NCBI RefSeq assembly: GCF_902459535.1
Contig: NZ_LR699553.1
Span: 1,240,001 to 1,304,000, forward strand
Origin: Paraburkholderia dioscoreae
GTDB lineage: Bacteria > Pseudomonadota > Gammaproteobacteria > Burkholderiales > Burkholderiaceae
Direction: 5' to 3'
DNA length: 64,000 nucleotides
Position numbers and translations under genes: made by a program. The notes beneath the pieces are model-generated. The model searched no databases. It had not been told where the DNA came from and saw only the letters and a list, made by a program, of their open reading frames with translations. Of the stretch, positions 1 through 10,494 are shown in pieces. Position 1 is the first letter of the stretch. Every line of letters begins with the position of its first letter.

Positions 1-323
1 CAGAGTTACTGCGTCTCATCAACAATGAGAATCTGCATGAAGCACGCTACATGCAGAAATCCACGCGCATTCGCGAAATGATCTCGCCGATCGTTGCCAC
101 GCTCGGCGGTATTCTTGAGCGAGGTCAACGCGCGGGGCTGTTTCGTACCAACGTCGATCCGCTGCGTTTCTATGTCACGCTGTCCGGCATGGGCTACTAC
201 ATCGTGTCGAACCGCTTCACGCTCGAAGCCACACTCGGTCGCGATTTCAGCAGCGCGAGCGAGCGCAGCGAAGTGGTTCAGATGAACACGGAGTTGCTGC
301 TCGCGTACCTGCTGCGGAAATAG
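1..323 (+). CDS. TetR-family transcriptional regulator, C-terminal part (truncated by window edge)
   Basis: The frame is already open at the first bases (reading E-L-L-R-L-I-N-N from base 3) and stops at the TAG at 321-323, so only the last ~107 residues are present. They match the all-helical ligand-binding half of TetR/RutR-type repressors: a helix with R-I-R-E-M-I-S-P-I, a G-Q-R-A-G-L-F-R turn, then D-P-L-R-F-Y-V-T-L-S-G-M-G-Y-Y. The N-terminal helix-turn-helix lies outside the window, so ligand and targets cannot be given. A strong bidirectional terminator follows and separates it from the convergent phaZ gene. Confidence 0.75.
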   Translation, partial: ELLRLINNENLHEARYMQKSTRIREMISPIVATLGGILERGQRAGLFRTNVDPLRFYVTLSGMGYYIVSNRFTLEATLGRDFSSASERSEVVQMNTELLLAYLLRK

Positions 324-369
324 GTCGCATCGCCCGTTGCACGTCGAGGCTTCGGGATCCTCATAAACG

Positions 370-395
370 ACAACGGCCTCCGAAGAGGCCGTTGT
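370..395. terminator. Bidirectional intrinsic terminator between the TetR gene and phaZ
   Basis: A perfect 11-bp stem (ACAACGGCCTC pairing with GAGGCCGTTGT) closes a CGAA tetraloop in the 95-bp gap between two convergent genes. There is no long T tract on either side, but the GC-rich stem, the stable loop and the position between converging stop codons fit a shared terminator. Confidence 0.75.
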
Positions 396-418
396 TGTCG
401 ACTGGCTGTGCGCGGCGC

Positions 419-1696
419 TCAGGCTTCGACTTTTTCCTTCACAACCTTCGGCGCCTTGTTGTGCTCGAGGATGAAGTCGCGCAACTGCGGATAGATGATG
501 GTGCGCCAGCGGCGTCCCGAGAAAATGCCGTAGTGCCCGCACTTTTCCGCCGTGAAGTGACGCTTGTCTTTCTCCGGAATGCCTGTGCACAGTTCGTGCG
601 CGGCATAGGTCTGGCCGTCGCCGGAGATGTCGTCCAGCTCGCCTTCGATCGTGAAGAGCGCGGTCTTCGAGATGTCCTGCGGCTTCACCCGTTCGCCGGC
701 GACGTCCCACGTGCCGTCGGCCAGGCGGAATTCCTGGAACACGACGCGGATCGTGTCGAGATAGTAGTCCGCGTCCATGTCGAGCACCGCGTTGTATTCG
801 TCGTAGAAGCGGCGGTGCGCTTCCGCGTCGTCTTCGTCGCCGCGCAGCAGGCTCTGGTAGAAATCCCAGTGCGACGCCGCGTGACGTTCCGGATTCATTG
901 CCACAAAACCGGTGTGTTGCAGAAAGCCCGGGTAAACCTTGCGGCCTACACCCGGATAGTTCGGCGGCACCGTGAAGATCACGTTGTTCTCGAACCACTC
1001 GTACGAATGCTGCGTGGCGAGCGAGTTGACCGAAGTCGGGCTCTTGCGCGCGTCGATCGGGCCGCCCATCATCGTCATGGTGCGCGGCGTGTCTTCGCCG
1101 CGGCTCGCCAGCAGCGAAATGGCGGCGAGCACGGGCACGGTGGGCTGGCACACCGAGATCACGTGCAGATTCTTCGCGCCGATGTGGCGGATGAATTCCT
1201 GAATGTAGGCGACGTAATCGTCCAGATGAAACTCGCCGGCTTCGAGCGGCACCATGCGTGCGTCGATCCAGTCGGTCAGGTAGACCTTGTGGTCTTGCAG
1301 CAACGTGCGCACTGTGTCGCGCAGCAGCGTGGCGTGGTGTCCCGACAACGGTGCGCACACCAGCACGATCGGCTCATCTTTCAATTGGGTAACAGCGTCG
1401 CTGTCGTCTGCGAAACGCTTGAAGCGCATCAGGCGGCAAAACGGCTTCTCGATGATCGTCTGTTCGATGATCGGGATGTTGTGACCGTCTTTGACAATCT
1501 GATGAAGATTGAACTCAGGCTTTTCGTAATCTTTACCCAGCCGGTAGAGCAGTTCGTAACCGGCTGAAAGGCGCGTGGCGCCCGGCACATAGGCCAGGGG
1601 GCTAGCGGGATTCGCGAAAGATTTGGAGGCGGCCTGGGCCCAGGCGGTGAGGGGGCTCAACATAGCCCGCTGGAATTCGTGCAGTTGGTAGAGCAT
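419..1696 (-). CDS. phaZ: Intracellular polyhydroxybutyrate depolymerase PhaZ
   Basis: A 425-residue cytoplasmic, granule-associated depolymerase that thiolyses or hydrolyses stored PHB. The start at 1696 (MLYQLHEFQRAM) matches the conserved N-terminus of the family and has GGAG six bases upstream; an in-frame extension to 1777 lacks this support. The catalytic triad described for the Cupriavidus necator enzyme falls at the same numbers here: C183 in V-C-Q-P-T-V, D355 in G-E-L-D-D-I-S and H388 in C-G-H-Y-G-I-F. There is no signal peptide. It is convergent with the TetR gene and lies beside a GH15 glycosidase. A second, esterase-type PHA depolymerase lies at 47.6-48.8 kb. Confidence 0.97.
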   Translation of the reverse strand: MLYQLHEFQRAMLSPLTAWAQAASKSFANPASPLAYVPGATRLSAGYELLYRLGKDYEKPEFNLHQIVKDGHNIPIIEQTIIEKPFCRLMRFKRFADDSDAVTQLKDEPIVLVCAPLSGHHATLLRDTVRTLLQDHKVYLTDWIDARMVPLEAGEFHLDDYVAYIQEFIRHIGAKNLHVISVCQPTVPVLAAISLLASRGEDTPRTMTMMGGPIDARKSPTSVNSLATQHSYEWFENNVIFTVPPNYPGVGRKVYPGFLQHTGFVAMNPERHAASHWDFYQSLLRGDEDDAEAHRRFYDEYNAVLDMDADYYLDTIRVVFQEFRLADGTWDVAGERVKPQDISKTALFTIEGELDDISGDGQTYAAHELCTGIPEKDKRHFTAEKCGHYGIFSGRRWRTIIYPQLRDFILEHNKAPKVVKEKVEA

Positions 1697-1875
1697 AGGT
1701 GCTCCGTTTAAGCGGTTCGCATGGGGCTTCGCAAACACGCGCATGGCGTTGCGGCAGGCCAAATTGGTTGTGGGCACATTGTTTTTCGGCCGACAGTCTG
1801 ATCGATCATATCGAACTAAGCGTACTTGTGCAATGCAGCAATTTGCGCGCGGCTCGCACGCAAACTGTCATTAAA

Positions 1876-3756
1876 TCATGCTACTGGCGATGTTGCCGCG
1901 CCGCTATCCGGGGTTGCCGCAGCATCAAGTTCGGTGGATCCGGTGCCGTTATGGGGCGGTTGCCCGGCCACCTGCGCCATCGCCTGTTCGTGTTTCATCA
2001 GGTTCAGGCCGGTGTGCACGAGGGCCACGTGCGAAAACGCCTGCGGAAAATTGCCGACCAGGCGCTTCGCACCCGGATCGTATTCTTCCGCGAGCAAACC
2101 GACGTCGTTGCATAGCGCGAGCAGCTGTTCGTACATCGCGATTGCTTCGTCGAGGCGGCCTTGCAGCGCCAGGTTGTCCACCATCCAGAACGAACACGCG
2201 AGAAACGTGCCTTCCCCCGGCGGCAGGCCGTCGTCGTATTCGGTGGTGCGGTAGCGCATCACGAACCCGTCGCGCATCAGATCCCTCTCGATTGCCGCCA
2301 CCGTGCCTTTCACGCGCGGATCGCGCGGCGGCAGGAATCCCACCAGCGGCATCAACAGCACGCTCGCGTCGAGCTGGTCGGTGCCGTAGCACTGCGAGAA
2401 CGCGTTGAGCTCGGGATTCCACGCCTTTTCGCAGACTTCCGCGTGGATTTGCGCGCGGGTGGCGCGCCATTCGTCGAGCGGGCCGTCGAGCTTGAACATT
2501 TCCGCCGACCTGATCGCGCGGTCGTAGGCGACCCACGCCATTACCTTCGAGAAGGTGAAGTGCTGACGGCCGCCGCGCGTTTCCCAGATGCCTTCGTCGG
2601 GTTCCCGCCAGATCGTGTCGAGATGGGAGAGGAGCGCGCGCTGGACGTTCCACGCGGTGTCGTCCGCCTGCAGGCCGCCTACCCGCGCGAGATGCAGCGC
2701 ATTCATCACTTCGCCGTAGACGTCGAGCTGGCGTTGGCCGACCGCGTTATTGCCGACGCGCACCGGTTTCGCGTCCTGATACCCCGGCAGCCAGTCGAGT
2801 TCGAATTCGGGCAAGCGCCGCTCGCCCGCGATGCCGTACATGATCTGCAACTGATCGGGCGCGCCGGCCATCACGCGGCCGAGCCAGGAGCGCCACGCGC
2901 GCGCTTCGTCGTAGTAGCCGCCGCGCATCATCGCGAGCAGGGTGATCGTGGCGTCGCGCAGCCAGCAGTAGCGGTAATCCCAGTTGCGGGTGCCGCCGAG
3001 CTGTTCCGGCAGCGAGGTCGTGGGCGCGGCGACGATGCCGCCGGTCGGCTCGTAGGCAAGTGCCTTGAGCGTGATCAGCGAACGGCGGATCGGCTCCGCC
3101 CAGCGTCCTTCCACCGTGCCGCGCGCCGACCATTCGAGCCAGTAATTCTCGGTGCGCGCCAGCGACGTGTGCGGGTCGCGCGCCGGCGGAATGCGCAGAT
3201 GCGAGGGCGAATAGGCCAGCGAAAACGGCACCCGCTCGCCCTCGCTGACGGTGAACTCCGCGATCGTCTTCATGTCCTCGCCACGCAACTGGACCGGTGT
3301 GCGCAATACGGCAGTGTCCGGTCCGACGATCGCCTTGATGCCGCTGTCGTGCTTGAGGCGGTCAACCCAGGGAATCGAGAAGCCATAATCGAAGCGCAGC
3401 ACCAGTTCCATCTTCATGCGCACCGTGCCGCGTTTGCCGACCACAACCCGCACCAGTTCCGACCAGCCGTTGCCCGGCGGCATGAAGTCGATCAGCGTGA
3501 CGGCGCCCTCGGGCGTTTCGAAATGGGTTTCGAGGATCAGCGTTTCGCCCCGGTAATTGCGGGTGACGGTCGGCGGCGTGTCCGAGACGGGCGAGATCAG
3601 CCAGCGGCCGTTGTCGGGCGTGCCGAGCAGGGCGGCGAAGCAGGCGCCGGAGTCGAAGCGCGGCCAGCAGAGCCAGTCGATGGAGCCCTCGCGGGAGATG
3701 AGCGCGGCCGTGTGGCCGTCGCCGACGAGCGCATAGTCTTCGATGTGTGCGGGCAT
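1876..3756 (-). CDS. Glycoside hydrolase family 15 protein (glucoamylase/trehalase-like)
   Basis: A 626-residue protein with the two-part GH15 layout: an N-terminal beta-sandwich (about 1-240, starting I-E-D-Y-A-L-V-G-D-G-H-T-A-A-L) and an (alpha/alpha)6 barrel (about 250-600). Family motifs visible are N-W-D-Y-R-Y-C-W-L-R-D-A near the start of the barrel, G-I-W-E-T-R-G-G with the likely general acid Glu, K-V-M-A-W-V-A-Y-D-R, and L-L-A-E-E-Y-D-P followed by G-N-F-P-Q-A-F-S-H with the likely base Glu. No signal peptide is seen, so it should act in the cytoplasm. The substrate (trehalose or another alpha-glucoside) cannot be told from sequence. It is transcribed toward phaZ across a 179-bp gap. 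Confidence 0.9.
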   Translation of the reverse strand: MPAHIEDYALVGDGHTAALISREGSIDWLCWPRFDSGACFAALLGTPDNGRWLISPVSDTPPTVTRNYRGETLILETHFETPEGAVTLIDFMPPGNGWSELVRVVVGKRGTVRMKMELVLRFDYGFSIPWVDRLKHDSGIKAIVGPDTAVLRTPVQLRGEDMKTIAEFTVSEGERVPFSLAYSPSHLRIPPARDPHTSLARTENYWLEWSARGTVEGRWAEPIRRSLITLKALAYEPTGGIVAAPTTSLPEQLGGTRNWDYRYCWLRDATITLLAMMRGGYYDEARAWRSWLGRVMAGAPDQLQIMYGIAGERRLPEFELDWLPGYQDAKPVRVGNNAVGQRQLDVYGEVMNALHLARVGGLQADDTAWNVQRALLSHLDTIWREPDEGIWETRGGRQHFTFSKVMAWVAYDRAIRSAEMFKLDGPLDEWRATRAQIHAEVCEKAWNPELNAFSQCYGTDQLDASVLLMPLVGFLPPRDPRVKGTVAAIERDLMRDGFVMRYRTTEYDDGLPPGEGTFLACSFWMVDNLALQGRLDEAIAMYEQLLALCNDVGLLAEEYDPGAKRLVGNFPQAFSHVALVHTGLNLMKHEQAMAQVAGQPPHNGTGSTELDAAATPDSGAATSPVA

Positions 3757-3986
3757 GGGGAGCGAGTCAGAGTGGCGCGCGGCGAGGTGCGCCGCGCGTG
3801 GTTTCGTTGTTTCTACCGGACTCGCGCAATGCGCTTTGGTTCACCACGCAATGCCGCGAAACGCGAGTTGGTAATCTGTCAAACCAATGCCTACAATCAG
3901 ATTTCAAGCCGACGCCCGGAGCTTTCCGGATGATGGACCGGCCCCGCCCATGGCGTGTACCCACGCCGTTTCCGAGGACCAAAGCT

Positions 3987-4232
3987 ATGCTGAACCCGTC
4001 GAAATCCGATTGCATCACGATTCTCTCGGCCGCCAGCGAACTTGCCGACGATTCGATGTTGCCGCTCGATCACGGCCGTCTGGGCCTGAGCCGCAACGGC
4101 ATGCTGGCCGCCGCCGCCTTTCTGGTCGAACGGGCTTGCTTCCGGCGTTATCAGGAAGGCGAGGGCAATTATGCCGTGGGTGCACTGTCGTTGCAGGGGC
4201 GGCTGCGGCTCGACCAGCTTTCGAACGGCTGA
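3987..4232 (+). CDS. Small hypothetical protein (81 aa)
   Basis: This reading frame starts at an ATG preceded by GAGGACC about eight bases upstream. It encodes an 81-residue soluble protein with no membrane segment. It begins with a short polar N-terminus, then an L-S-A-A-S-E-L-A-D-D segment and an alanine-rich stretch (M-L-A-A-A-A-F-L-V-E-R-A), and ends R-L-R-L-D-Q-L-S-N-G. I do not recognise the family. It is divergent from the GH15 gene across 230 bp. The codon pattern is typical for the surrounding genome, which favours a real gene. Confidence 0.6.
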   Translation: MLNPSKSDCITILSAASELADDSMLPLDHGRLGLSRNGMLAAAAFLVERACFRRYQEGEGNYAVGALSLQGRLRLDQLSNG

Positions 4233-4500
4233 CCAGCGGCGCTTCGCGCTCGCAGCGTGGTTGTCCAATGGTTGCCGGACGATTGCCGCAGCGCACCGAC
4301 CGCCAACCGACTTCTTGCCTGCGGCGAGGGTGCACCGCTTCGCCGCGCCACCACGTTTTATCGCCTGCTTCGACTTCACGGCCAACGGCGTGCGTGACGC
4401 TTCGTCACGCCTCGTGTCCGGCCGCGGTTCAGGATGGCGCCGGGCCGCTACCGCGCCCGGCCGTGTGTCCCATGCTGCCTGAACCAAGTGCCGCCGGCCC

Positions 4501-4653
4501 TCAGAAGTGCGACGACCCCACGCCGAAGATCCCGATGATGCCGATGATGATCAGATAGAGCGCGACGATGTAGTTCAACAGGCGCGGCATGACGAGAATC
4601 AGAATACCGGCGATCAACGAAACCAGCGGGCCCAGACTGAGTGTGACGTTCAT
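4501..4653 (-). CDS. DUF3096-type small membrane protein (50 aa)
   Basis: A 50-residue protein starting M-N-V-T-L-S-L-G-P and consisting mostly of one or two hydrophobic hairpin segments (L-V-S-L-I-A-G-I-L-I-L-V-M-P, then L-L-N-Y-I-V-A-L-Y-L-I-I-I-G). This layout and the terminal I-G-I-F-G-V-G are those I associate with the DUF3096 family of inner-membrane miniproteins of unknown function. The ATG at 4653 has GGAG seven bases upstream; the longer in-frame extension to 4779 reads as non-coding. Confidence 0.8.
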   Translation of the reverse strand: MNVTLSLGPLVSLIAGILILVMPRLLNYIVALYLIIIGIIGIFGVGSSHF

Positions 4654-4885
4654 GAAGACTCCGTGAGTGAGACGCGATTGAAAAAATGCCCTGTCAGGCG
4701 GGACGATTGCTACCGCATGCTGCGCAGTGCCTGCTCGCCGGATACCTGCAGACGGGATTCGCGGCATGATCCGACACAACGCTTTTATACTTCTTTCGAT
4801 AACAACAACGCTCGACCGATTGCGCGGCAGACCAGCGACACCCTTATAACCGGTTCAACCAGATAACGAATGAGGAGGAGGTCAT

Positions 4886-6178
4886 ATGCTTCGTCGTCAC
4901 CGGGCCGCGATGCGTGCCGTTGCGAGTTCTCAACTGCTTTCTGCTGATTGCACTTCAATGCGCGCGGGGCAGGCTGCTCCATTACGCTCCGCCCGCTCGA
5001 TAATAAAAGGTTTCGTGCTCATGGTCTCGATTGTTGCTTCGCATGCGTTTGCGCAAGATTCCGGCCCGGTCCCCGCCGACGGCGTCTATGACATGCTGGT
5101 CGGCACTTATACCGGAGGCAAGAGCGAAGGCTTGTACGTCTATCGCTTCGACACGAAGACCGGCGAAGCGACGCGGGTATCGGTCGCGCAGACGGTCAAC
5201 CCGTCGTATCTCGTGGTGAGCCGCGACCGGCGCTTCGTCTATGCCGTCAACGAATTGCCCGGCGACAACGGGCCGGCCTCGCAGCGCGGCGGCATCAGCG
5301 CGTTTCGTTTCGACGCCGCGAGCGGCCAGTTGAGCTTCCTCAACAAGGTGTCGGCGGATGGCAATGATCCTTGCTATCTGAGCCTGTCGCCGGACGGCAA
5401 ATATCTGCTGAGCGCAAACTACTCGGTGGCGGCCGACCCGGGCGGCAGCTTTGCGGTGTTCCCGTTGCAGGCCGACGGCCAGGTCGGCGCGTCGGTACTC
5501 ACGGTGCATCACGAGGGCGGTGGTCCGGTGAAGGGCCGCCAGGACAATTCGCATGTTCACTCCACGGTGTTCTCGCCGGACGGCCGCTACCTGTTCGCGC
5601 AGGATCTCGGCGCGGACAAACTGTACTCGTACCGCTACACGCCCGATGGCAGCCGCGGCCTGTTCGGCCCGACCGACTGGCGCTACACCCAGGAGAAAGC
5701 CGGCACGGGTCCGCGCCACCTGGTGTTCGGCGCGGACGGCAAGCACGCCTATCTGACGAGCGAACTGGCCGGCACCGTCAGCACGTTCAATTACAACGAC
5801 GGCAAGCTCACGCAGGTGCAGACGCTTTCGCTGACCGAACCCGGTTTCAAGGGCGCGGTGGGCGGCTCGGCGATCCACCTGTCGCCGGATGGGCGCTTTC
5901 TGTACGCCTCCAATCGCGGCGACGCGAACGACATCGTGATCTTTTCGGTCGACCCTGCCAACGGACATCTCAAGAAGATCGGGCATCAATCGAGCCTCGG
6001 CAAATCGCCGCGCGAATTCGCGATCGACCCGACCGGCAACTGGCTGATCGTCGGCAACCAGAACAGCGACACCGTGTATGTGTTCAGGCGCGACCAGCAG
6101 AGCGGTCTGCTCGAAGCGAATCCGAAGCGGATCGAGATCGGCTCGCCGGTGGATTTCAAGCTGGTCTCGCCGTCGTAA
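4886..6178 (+). CDS. Exported lactonase-family (YbhE-like) beta-propeller protein
   Basis: A 430-residue protein of the 6-phosphogluconolactonase-like seven-bladed propeller family. Repeated blade motifs are visible: L-V-V-S-R-D-R-R-F-V-Y-A-V-N-E, L-S-L-S-P-D-G-K-Y-L-L-S-A-N-Y, V-F-S-P-D-G-R-Y-L-F-A-Q-D, L-S-P-D-G-R-F-L-Y-A-S-N-R-G and I-D-P-T-G-N-W-L-I-V-G-N-Q. The ATG follows a very strong AGGAGGAG site. A hydrophobic stretch at about residues 41-56 ending A-F-A followed by Q-D suggests export to the periplasm, but the positively charged region before it is unusually long (about 40 residues). Export argues against a direct role in the cytoplasmic pentose-phosphate pathway. The substrate is unknown. 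Confidence 0.85.
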   Translation: MLRRHRAAMRAVASSQLLSADCTSMRAGQAAPLRSARSIIKGFVLMVSIVASHAFAQDSGPVPADGVYDMLVGTYTGGKSEGLYVYRFDTKTGEATRVSVAQTVNPSYLVVSRDRRFVYAVNELPGDNGPASQRGGISAFRFDAASGQLSFLNKVSADGNDPCYLSLSPDGKYLLSANYSVAADPGGSFAVFPLQADGQVGASVLTVHHEGGGPVKGRQDNSHVHSTVFSPDGRYLFAQDLGADKLYSYRYTPDGSRGLFGPTDWRYTQEKAGTGPRHLVFGADGKHAYLTSELAGTVSTFNYNDGKLTQVQTLSLTEPGFKGAVGGSAIHLSPDGRFLYASNRGDANDIVIFSVDPANGHLKKIGHQSSLGKSPREFAIDPTGNWLIVGNQNSDTVYVFRRDQQSGLLEANPKRIEIGSPVDFKLVSPS

Positions 6179-6218
6179 GCGACGACGAAACGTGCGATGT
6201 GACCGCGCGCGCGGGATG

Positions 6219-6256
6219 AAAAAACGGGCCGCTTGAACAACAGGCGGCCCATTTTT
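6219..6256. terminator. Bidirectional terminator between the lactonase gene and ftsK paralog
   Basis: GGGCCGC (6226-6232) pairs with GCGGCCC (6244-6250). The hairpin is followed by ATTTTT on the plus strand and preceded by AAAAAA, which gives a U-tract for minus-strand transcripts. It sits between the stop codons of two convergent genes. Confidence 0.88.
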
Positions 6257-6297
6257 CTGCGGCGGGTTTTACGCGGGCGATGGCTCTCGATAGCCGC

Positions 6298-9200
6298 TTA
6301 TTCCGCCGGCCCGGGCGCCAGCACTTCGCGGCTGCCGTTGATGCCCATCGCGGATACGAGACCCGCGGTTTCCATCTGCTCGACGAGACGCGCCGCGCGG
6401 TTGTAACCGATGCGCAACTGCCGCTGCACCGACGAGATCGACGCGCGCCGCGTGCGCACCACGAAGGCGACGGCTTCGTCGTAGAGCGGATCGGCTTCCG
6501 CGTCCGGCGCTTCGCCGAACAGATCCTGCGCCGCGCCGCCTTCGGTGGCCGGGCCGTCCAGAATGCCTTCCTCGTACTGCGGCTCGCCGAACTGCTTCAG
6601 ATACTCGACGATCCGATGCACTTCCTCGTCGGCGACGAACGCGCCGTGCACCCGTTGCGGATAGCCCGTGCCGGGCGGCAGGAACAGCATGTCGCCCTGG
6701 CCGAGCAGCGACTCGGCGCCCATCTGATCGAGAATCGTGCGCGAGTCGATCTTCGACGACACCTGGAACGCCACGCGCGTCGGAATGTTCGCCTTGATGA
6801 GGCCGGTGATCACGTCCACCGAAGGACGCTGCGTCGCCAGAATCAGGTGGATGCCGGCAGCGCGCGCCTTCTGCGCAAGCCGTGCGATCAGCTCTTCGAT
6901 CTTCTTGCCGGCCACCATCATCAGGTCGGCCAGTTCGTCGATCACGACCACGATCAGCGGCAGCGGCGCGAGCGGCTCGGGCGCTTCAGGCGTCAGCGAG
7001 AACGGATTGCCGAGCTTCTTGCCCTTGGCTTCGGTGTCGCGGATTTTCTGGTTGAAGCCGGCCAGATTGCGCACGCCGACCGCCGACATCAGGCGGTAGC
7101 GTTTTTCCATTTCGCCGACACACCAGTTCAGCGCGTTGGCGGCCAGCTTCATGTCGGTGACGACCGGCGCGAGCAGATGCGGAATGCCCTCGTAGACCGA
7201 GAGCTCCAGCATCTTCGGATCGATCATGATGAGGCGCACTTCTTCGGGCGTCGCCTTGTAGAGCAGCGAGCAGATCATCGCGTTGATCGCCACCGACTTG
7301 CCCGAACCGGTCGTGCCGGCGACCAGCATGTGCGGCGCCTTGGCCAGATCGGCGACCACCGGATGGCCGGTAATGTCCTTGCCCATGGCGAGCGTCAGTT
7401 GCGAATGCGAATTCTGATAGACGCTCGCTTCGAGAATTTCGGATAGGCGGATCGTCTGACGCTTGGCGTTCGGCAACTCGAGGCCCATGCAGGTCTTGCC
7501 GGGAATCGTCTCGACCACGCGGATGGATGTCAGGCCGAGGCCGCGCGACAGATCCTTCATCAGACCGACGATCTGGCTGCCGCGCACGCCGAGCGCCGGC
7601 TCGACTTCGAAGCGCGTGATGACCGGGCCGGCCGACGCGCCGACGACCGTGACCGGCACCTTGAATTCCTGCAGACGTTGTTCGATCAGCAGGCCGGTTT
7701 CGATCAGCTTTTCTTCGGAGACCGGTTGGACGTCGATGTCCGCGGGCGCGAGCAGATCGAGCGTGGGCAGTTCGACCATCGACGCCGCGGGCGCGCGGAA
7801 TTCGAAGCCGTTGGCGGGGCTGTGGCCGCGCAGCGGCGGACGTTGGACGGCGGGTTCGACGGGTTCCGTGGATGCGGTTGCGGGACCGTTCGGTGCGGCC
7901 GGGGGTGTTGCGGCGAGCGGGACTGCGGTGAGCGGTGCCGATGCTGCCGGTGAGATCGCGGTTTCGTTGGGAAGGTCTTCTACGGCGACCGGTTCGTCGG
8001 CGACGACATCGGACGCGAGGGGCGCGGCGTGAAACGCAAAGCCCGGAAAGCGAACCACGTTCGATGCGTGCTGCGCGATGTCGGGCGGTGCAGCGGTGGT
8101 TGTGTTTGCCGCGGGCGGAGTGGTGGACGAGTCCGACGCGTGCGGCACGATGTCTCGCGGCGGCACTGCGGTCGCCGCGGTCGCTGTGTTTGCAGCTTGC
8201 GCACCGGTTAGCAAGCCCGATGCTTCGGATGCGTCCGGCAGGGCAGGGGAGTCCACCGTTTCCGTTTCGACCTGTACTGCGGATTCGTCCGGTTGCGCGA
8301 CGCCCGGCGAAGGCGTGACGTCGTGCGTGTGGACAACTGCACTCGACGCAGCGACGCTGCCGACAGCCGGCCCGCTCAACGACGAAGGCGCATGTTGCGG
8401 CAAGACGGCATCAAGCTCGGCTTCCCAAGGCACAAGTGTTTTATCGATCACGACTTCCGCGACCGGCGCAGGCGCAGCGGCTTGCGGCTCGATAACCGAT
8501 GCGGTTTCTTTCACCTGTTCGGCGATCGCAGAAGCAGTCGGCGCCTCGGTAATCTTCGGCGCGATGACTTCCAATTGATCCGCCGGCTGGCTGAGCGTCG
8601 GCGCGACTTCGGCGCCCAGGCTTGCGTGGCTGTCGGCGAGAGGTGTCGACTGCACGGAATCGTCTTCGAACGGCGATGCATCCGGGTCTGCTTCGCTTGC
8701 GTGCAACTGCGCCGCGAAGATCTGGAACGGCGTAGGCGTCGCGACCGGTGGCACATACTGCGATGCAGGTGCAGGCTCCACTACCGGTGCCGCCGTCAAC
8801 GGCGGCCGAATGATCGGCGGCTCGATCGGCCATTGCACGGCGGGCTCGTGGCCAGCCTCCAGCGGTGCATCCAACGAGGCTTCCATCCGCGGCGAATCGA
8901 CCGGCGTCTTTACCGGGCTTCCGGCCCACCCACTTTCGACAACTTTCCCCGAAGACACCGGCGCATCCAGCGTCAAAGGCGTTTCAACCGCGTCCGTTCG
9001 CGGCACATCCACCCTCGATTGCAGTCCCTCGAAAGATGGCACGTCGTCGGGTGCGCTCGCGACCTTCGCGGTCTCCGCGCCGCTGCTGCGCGCGAGACTG
9101 ACCCCGGCAAGGTCGGTCCAGCGGGCGGCGTTTTCCGCGATGCTGCGCAGCGTCTCCTGCACACTGGCGGGTGGCGCTTCTTTCTGTGTCGTGGGCATCG

Positions 9201-10494
9201 GCCGCGTGTAACTGGGCGGCTGACGTGTTGCCTGCGTCGGCGTGACGTCGCTCGAATGCGAGGCGGGCGAGAAAGCTTGCAGAGGCGCCGCCGTGCGATT
9301 GACGGAAGACACCGGGGCGGTCGTGCCTTTGGCGGTCGTCGACGGACGGCCCGCGCCGGTCGTGTTCCCCGTAGCACCCGTAGCCGTGTGCGAGGCCGCG
9401 CCCGGCACGGCACGCGCCGTTGCCGTGGTGTGATTAGCTGGTGCTGCACGAGCTACTTGCGCTGTCTTAACCGCCGTAGCTGCTCCCGCAGCACCCGCGG
9501 CGCTCGCAGTACTCGCCGCGCCCGCAGCACGCGCAACACCCGCAACAGCGAAGCCCGCGCCTGAAGCCAGTCCCGCAGCGCCCCCCGACGATCCCACCGG
9601 CCGCTGCTCGCCTGCCGAACGACGTCCAACCTGCAATGCGCTGTCGCGAGCCGCGGCGCCGGATACACCCGATCCCGCCATCGAACCCGCTGCCGGCGCA
9701 GCCGCGCGCGGCCCGGCGTCGCGCAGCCAGCCAGCCGGCGCGACCGGCTCGGCCGGCATCCACGCAGCTTTGTCCGCGTTAAGTGGTTGCGTTTGCATCG
9801 GTACATGCCGCGGCGGTGTCGTCGCGGCGCCAGTGCGCAGCACCGGCTCGGCCTGCGTCGCCTGGCTGCGCGGCGTTGCCGCCCCAGTGCGCCAGCTCGC
9901 GCCTGCACCACGCGCCGCCGCGTCCTTGCCCGCGGCTGCCGCCGCAGCGCCCGACGCCGCGTCGCGTCCGCGTGCCGGCGGCCGCCAGACCGTGGGCCGC
10001 GCATAACGTCCGTTGGTTTTGGGTGCCATCGTATTGGTGGACGGTGAAACGTGCGACGGCAAACCGTCGTCGGCGCTGCGATGACGGCGCGCTTCCTCGT
10101 CGCGTTTGGCGAGGCTGCGCGATAGGCCGAGGCCGAACGCGCCGTCGGCCCATGCAGCAAAATCGCGCCAGCGGAAATCGAGCAGCCAGGGCAGGCTGAC
10201 GAGCAGCAGCGCGAGCGCCGCCAGCGGCGTGCCGATATGCCCGAGCAGACGGCCGAAACCCGCGGCCAGCGCATGGCCGAAGCCATTCACGCCGGCCACA
10301 TCGATCAGCGACGCCTCGAGCGTGCAGCTCGCCACCAGCACGCAGACGAAGCCGAGCCAGAGCCGGATCGTGCCGGGCCCGCGCAGACCCGCGCCGCCCG
10401 GCAGCGCCGACTTCACGAGACGCCACAAAAGAGGAATGAACCAGACGGCCGACCCGCCGAACCAGCCGAAAACTACCGTGTGCATACTAGACAT
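6298..10494 (-). CDS. ftsK: FtsK/SpoIIIE-type DNA translocase, large paralog with a very long linker
   Basis: About 1398 residues. The N-terminus has three hydrophobic segments (roughly residues 5-25, 43-62 and 85-105), followed by some 780 residues of Ala/Pro/Thr/Val-rich low-complexity linker, then a complete motor. The motor has Walker A G-T-T-G-S-G-K-S with its Lys near 1066, Walker B-type [12 protein letters not shown] and I-L-A-T-Q-R-P-S. It is followed by a gamma winged-helix domain ([18 protein letters not shown]) that in FtsK reads KOPS and contacts XerD. It should pump DNA at the septum. Canonical FtsK has four membrane helices; the first appears to be missing. The start is uncertain: ATG at 10494 or 10485, neither with a good ribosome site, with a stop codon 40 bases further upstream. 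Confidence 0.9.
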   Translation of the reverse strand: MSSMHTVVFGWFGGSAVWFIPLLWRLVKSALPGGAGLRGPGTIRLWLGFVCVLVASCTLEASLIDVAGVNGFGHALAAGFGRLLGHIGTPLAALALLLVSLPWLLDFRWRDFAAWADGAFGLGLSRSLAKRDEEARRHRSADDGLPSHVSPSTNTMAPKTNGRYARPTVWRPPARGRDAASGAAAAAAGKDAAARGAGASWRTGAATPRSQATQAEPVLRTGAATTPPRHVPMQTQPLNADKAAWMPAEPVAPAGWLRDAGPRAAAPAAGSMAGSGVSGAAARDSALQVGRRSAGEQRPVGSSGGAAGLASGAGFAVAGVARAAGAASTASAAGAAGAATAVKTAQVARAAPANHTTATARAVPGAASHTATGATGNTTGAGRPSTTAKGTTAPVSSVNRTAAPLQAFSPASHSSDVTPTQATRQPPSYTRPMPTTQKEAPPASVQETLRSIAENAARWTDLAGVSLARSSGAETAKVASAPDDVPSFEGLQSRVDVPRTDAVETPLTLDAPVSSGKVVESGWAGSPVKTPVDSPRMEASLDAPLEAGHEPAVQWPIEPPIIRPPLTAAPVVEPAPASQYVPPVATPTPFQIFAAQLHASEADPDASPFEDDSVQSTPLADSHASLGAEVAPTLSQPADQLEVIAPKITEAPTASAIAEQVKETASVIEPQAAAPAPVAEVVIDKTLVPWEAELDAVLPQHAPSSLSGPAVGSVAASSAVVHTHDVTPSPGVAQPDESAVQVETETVDSPALPDASEASGLLTGAQAANTATAATAVPPRDIVPHASDSSTTPPAANTTTAAPPDIAQHASNVVRFPGFAFHAAPLASDVVADEPVAVEDLPNETAISPAASAPLTAVPLAATPPAAPNGPATASTEPVEPAVQRPPLRGHSPANGFEFRAPAASMVELPTLDLLAPADIDVQPVSEEKLIETGLLIEQRLQEFKVPVTVVGASAGPVITRFEVEPALGVRGSQIVGLMKDLSRGLGLTSIRVVETIPGKTCMGLELPNAKRQTIRLSEILEASVYQNSHSQLTLAMGKDITGHPVVADLAKAPHMLVAGTTGSGKSVAINAMICSLLYKATPEEVRLIMIDPKMLELSVYEGIPHLLAPVVTDMKLAANALNWCVGEMEKRYRLMSAVGVRNLAGFNQKIRDTEAKGKKLGNPFSLTPEAPEPLAPLPLIVVVIDELADLMMVAGKKIEELIARLAQKARAAGIHLILATQRPSVDVITGLIKANIPTRVAFQVSSKIDSRTILDQMGAESLLGQGDMLFLPPGTGYPQRVHGAFVADEEVHRIVEYLKQFGEPQYEEGILDGPATEGGAAQDLFGEAPDAEADPLYDEAVAFVVRTRRASISSVQRQLRIGYNRAARLVEQMETAGLVSAMGINGSREVLAPGPAE

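Noticed and set aside
2161..3933. A 590-codon plus-strand open frame opposite the GH15 gene
   Set aside because: The minus-strand GH15 reading has all catalytic motifs; the plus-strand one is Arg/Ala/His-rich with no domain pattern.
4233..4500. Several short open frames in the gap before the DUF3096 gene
   Set aside because: They overlap one another in different phases with Arg/Ala/Ser-rich content and no ribosome sites; I see nothing definite in this 268-bp stretch.
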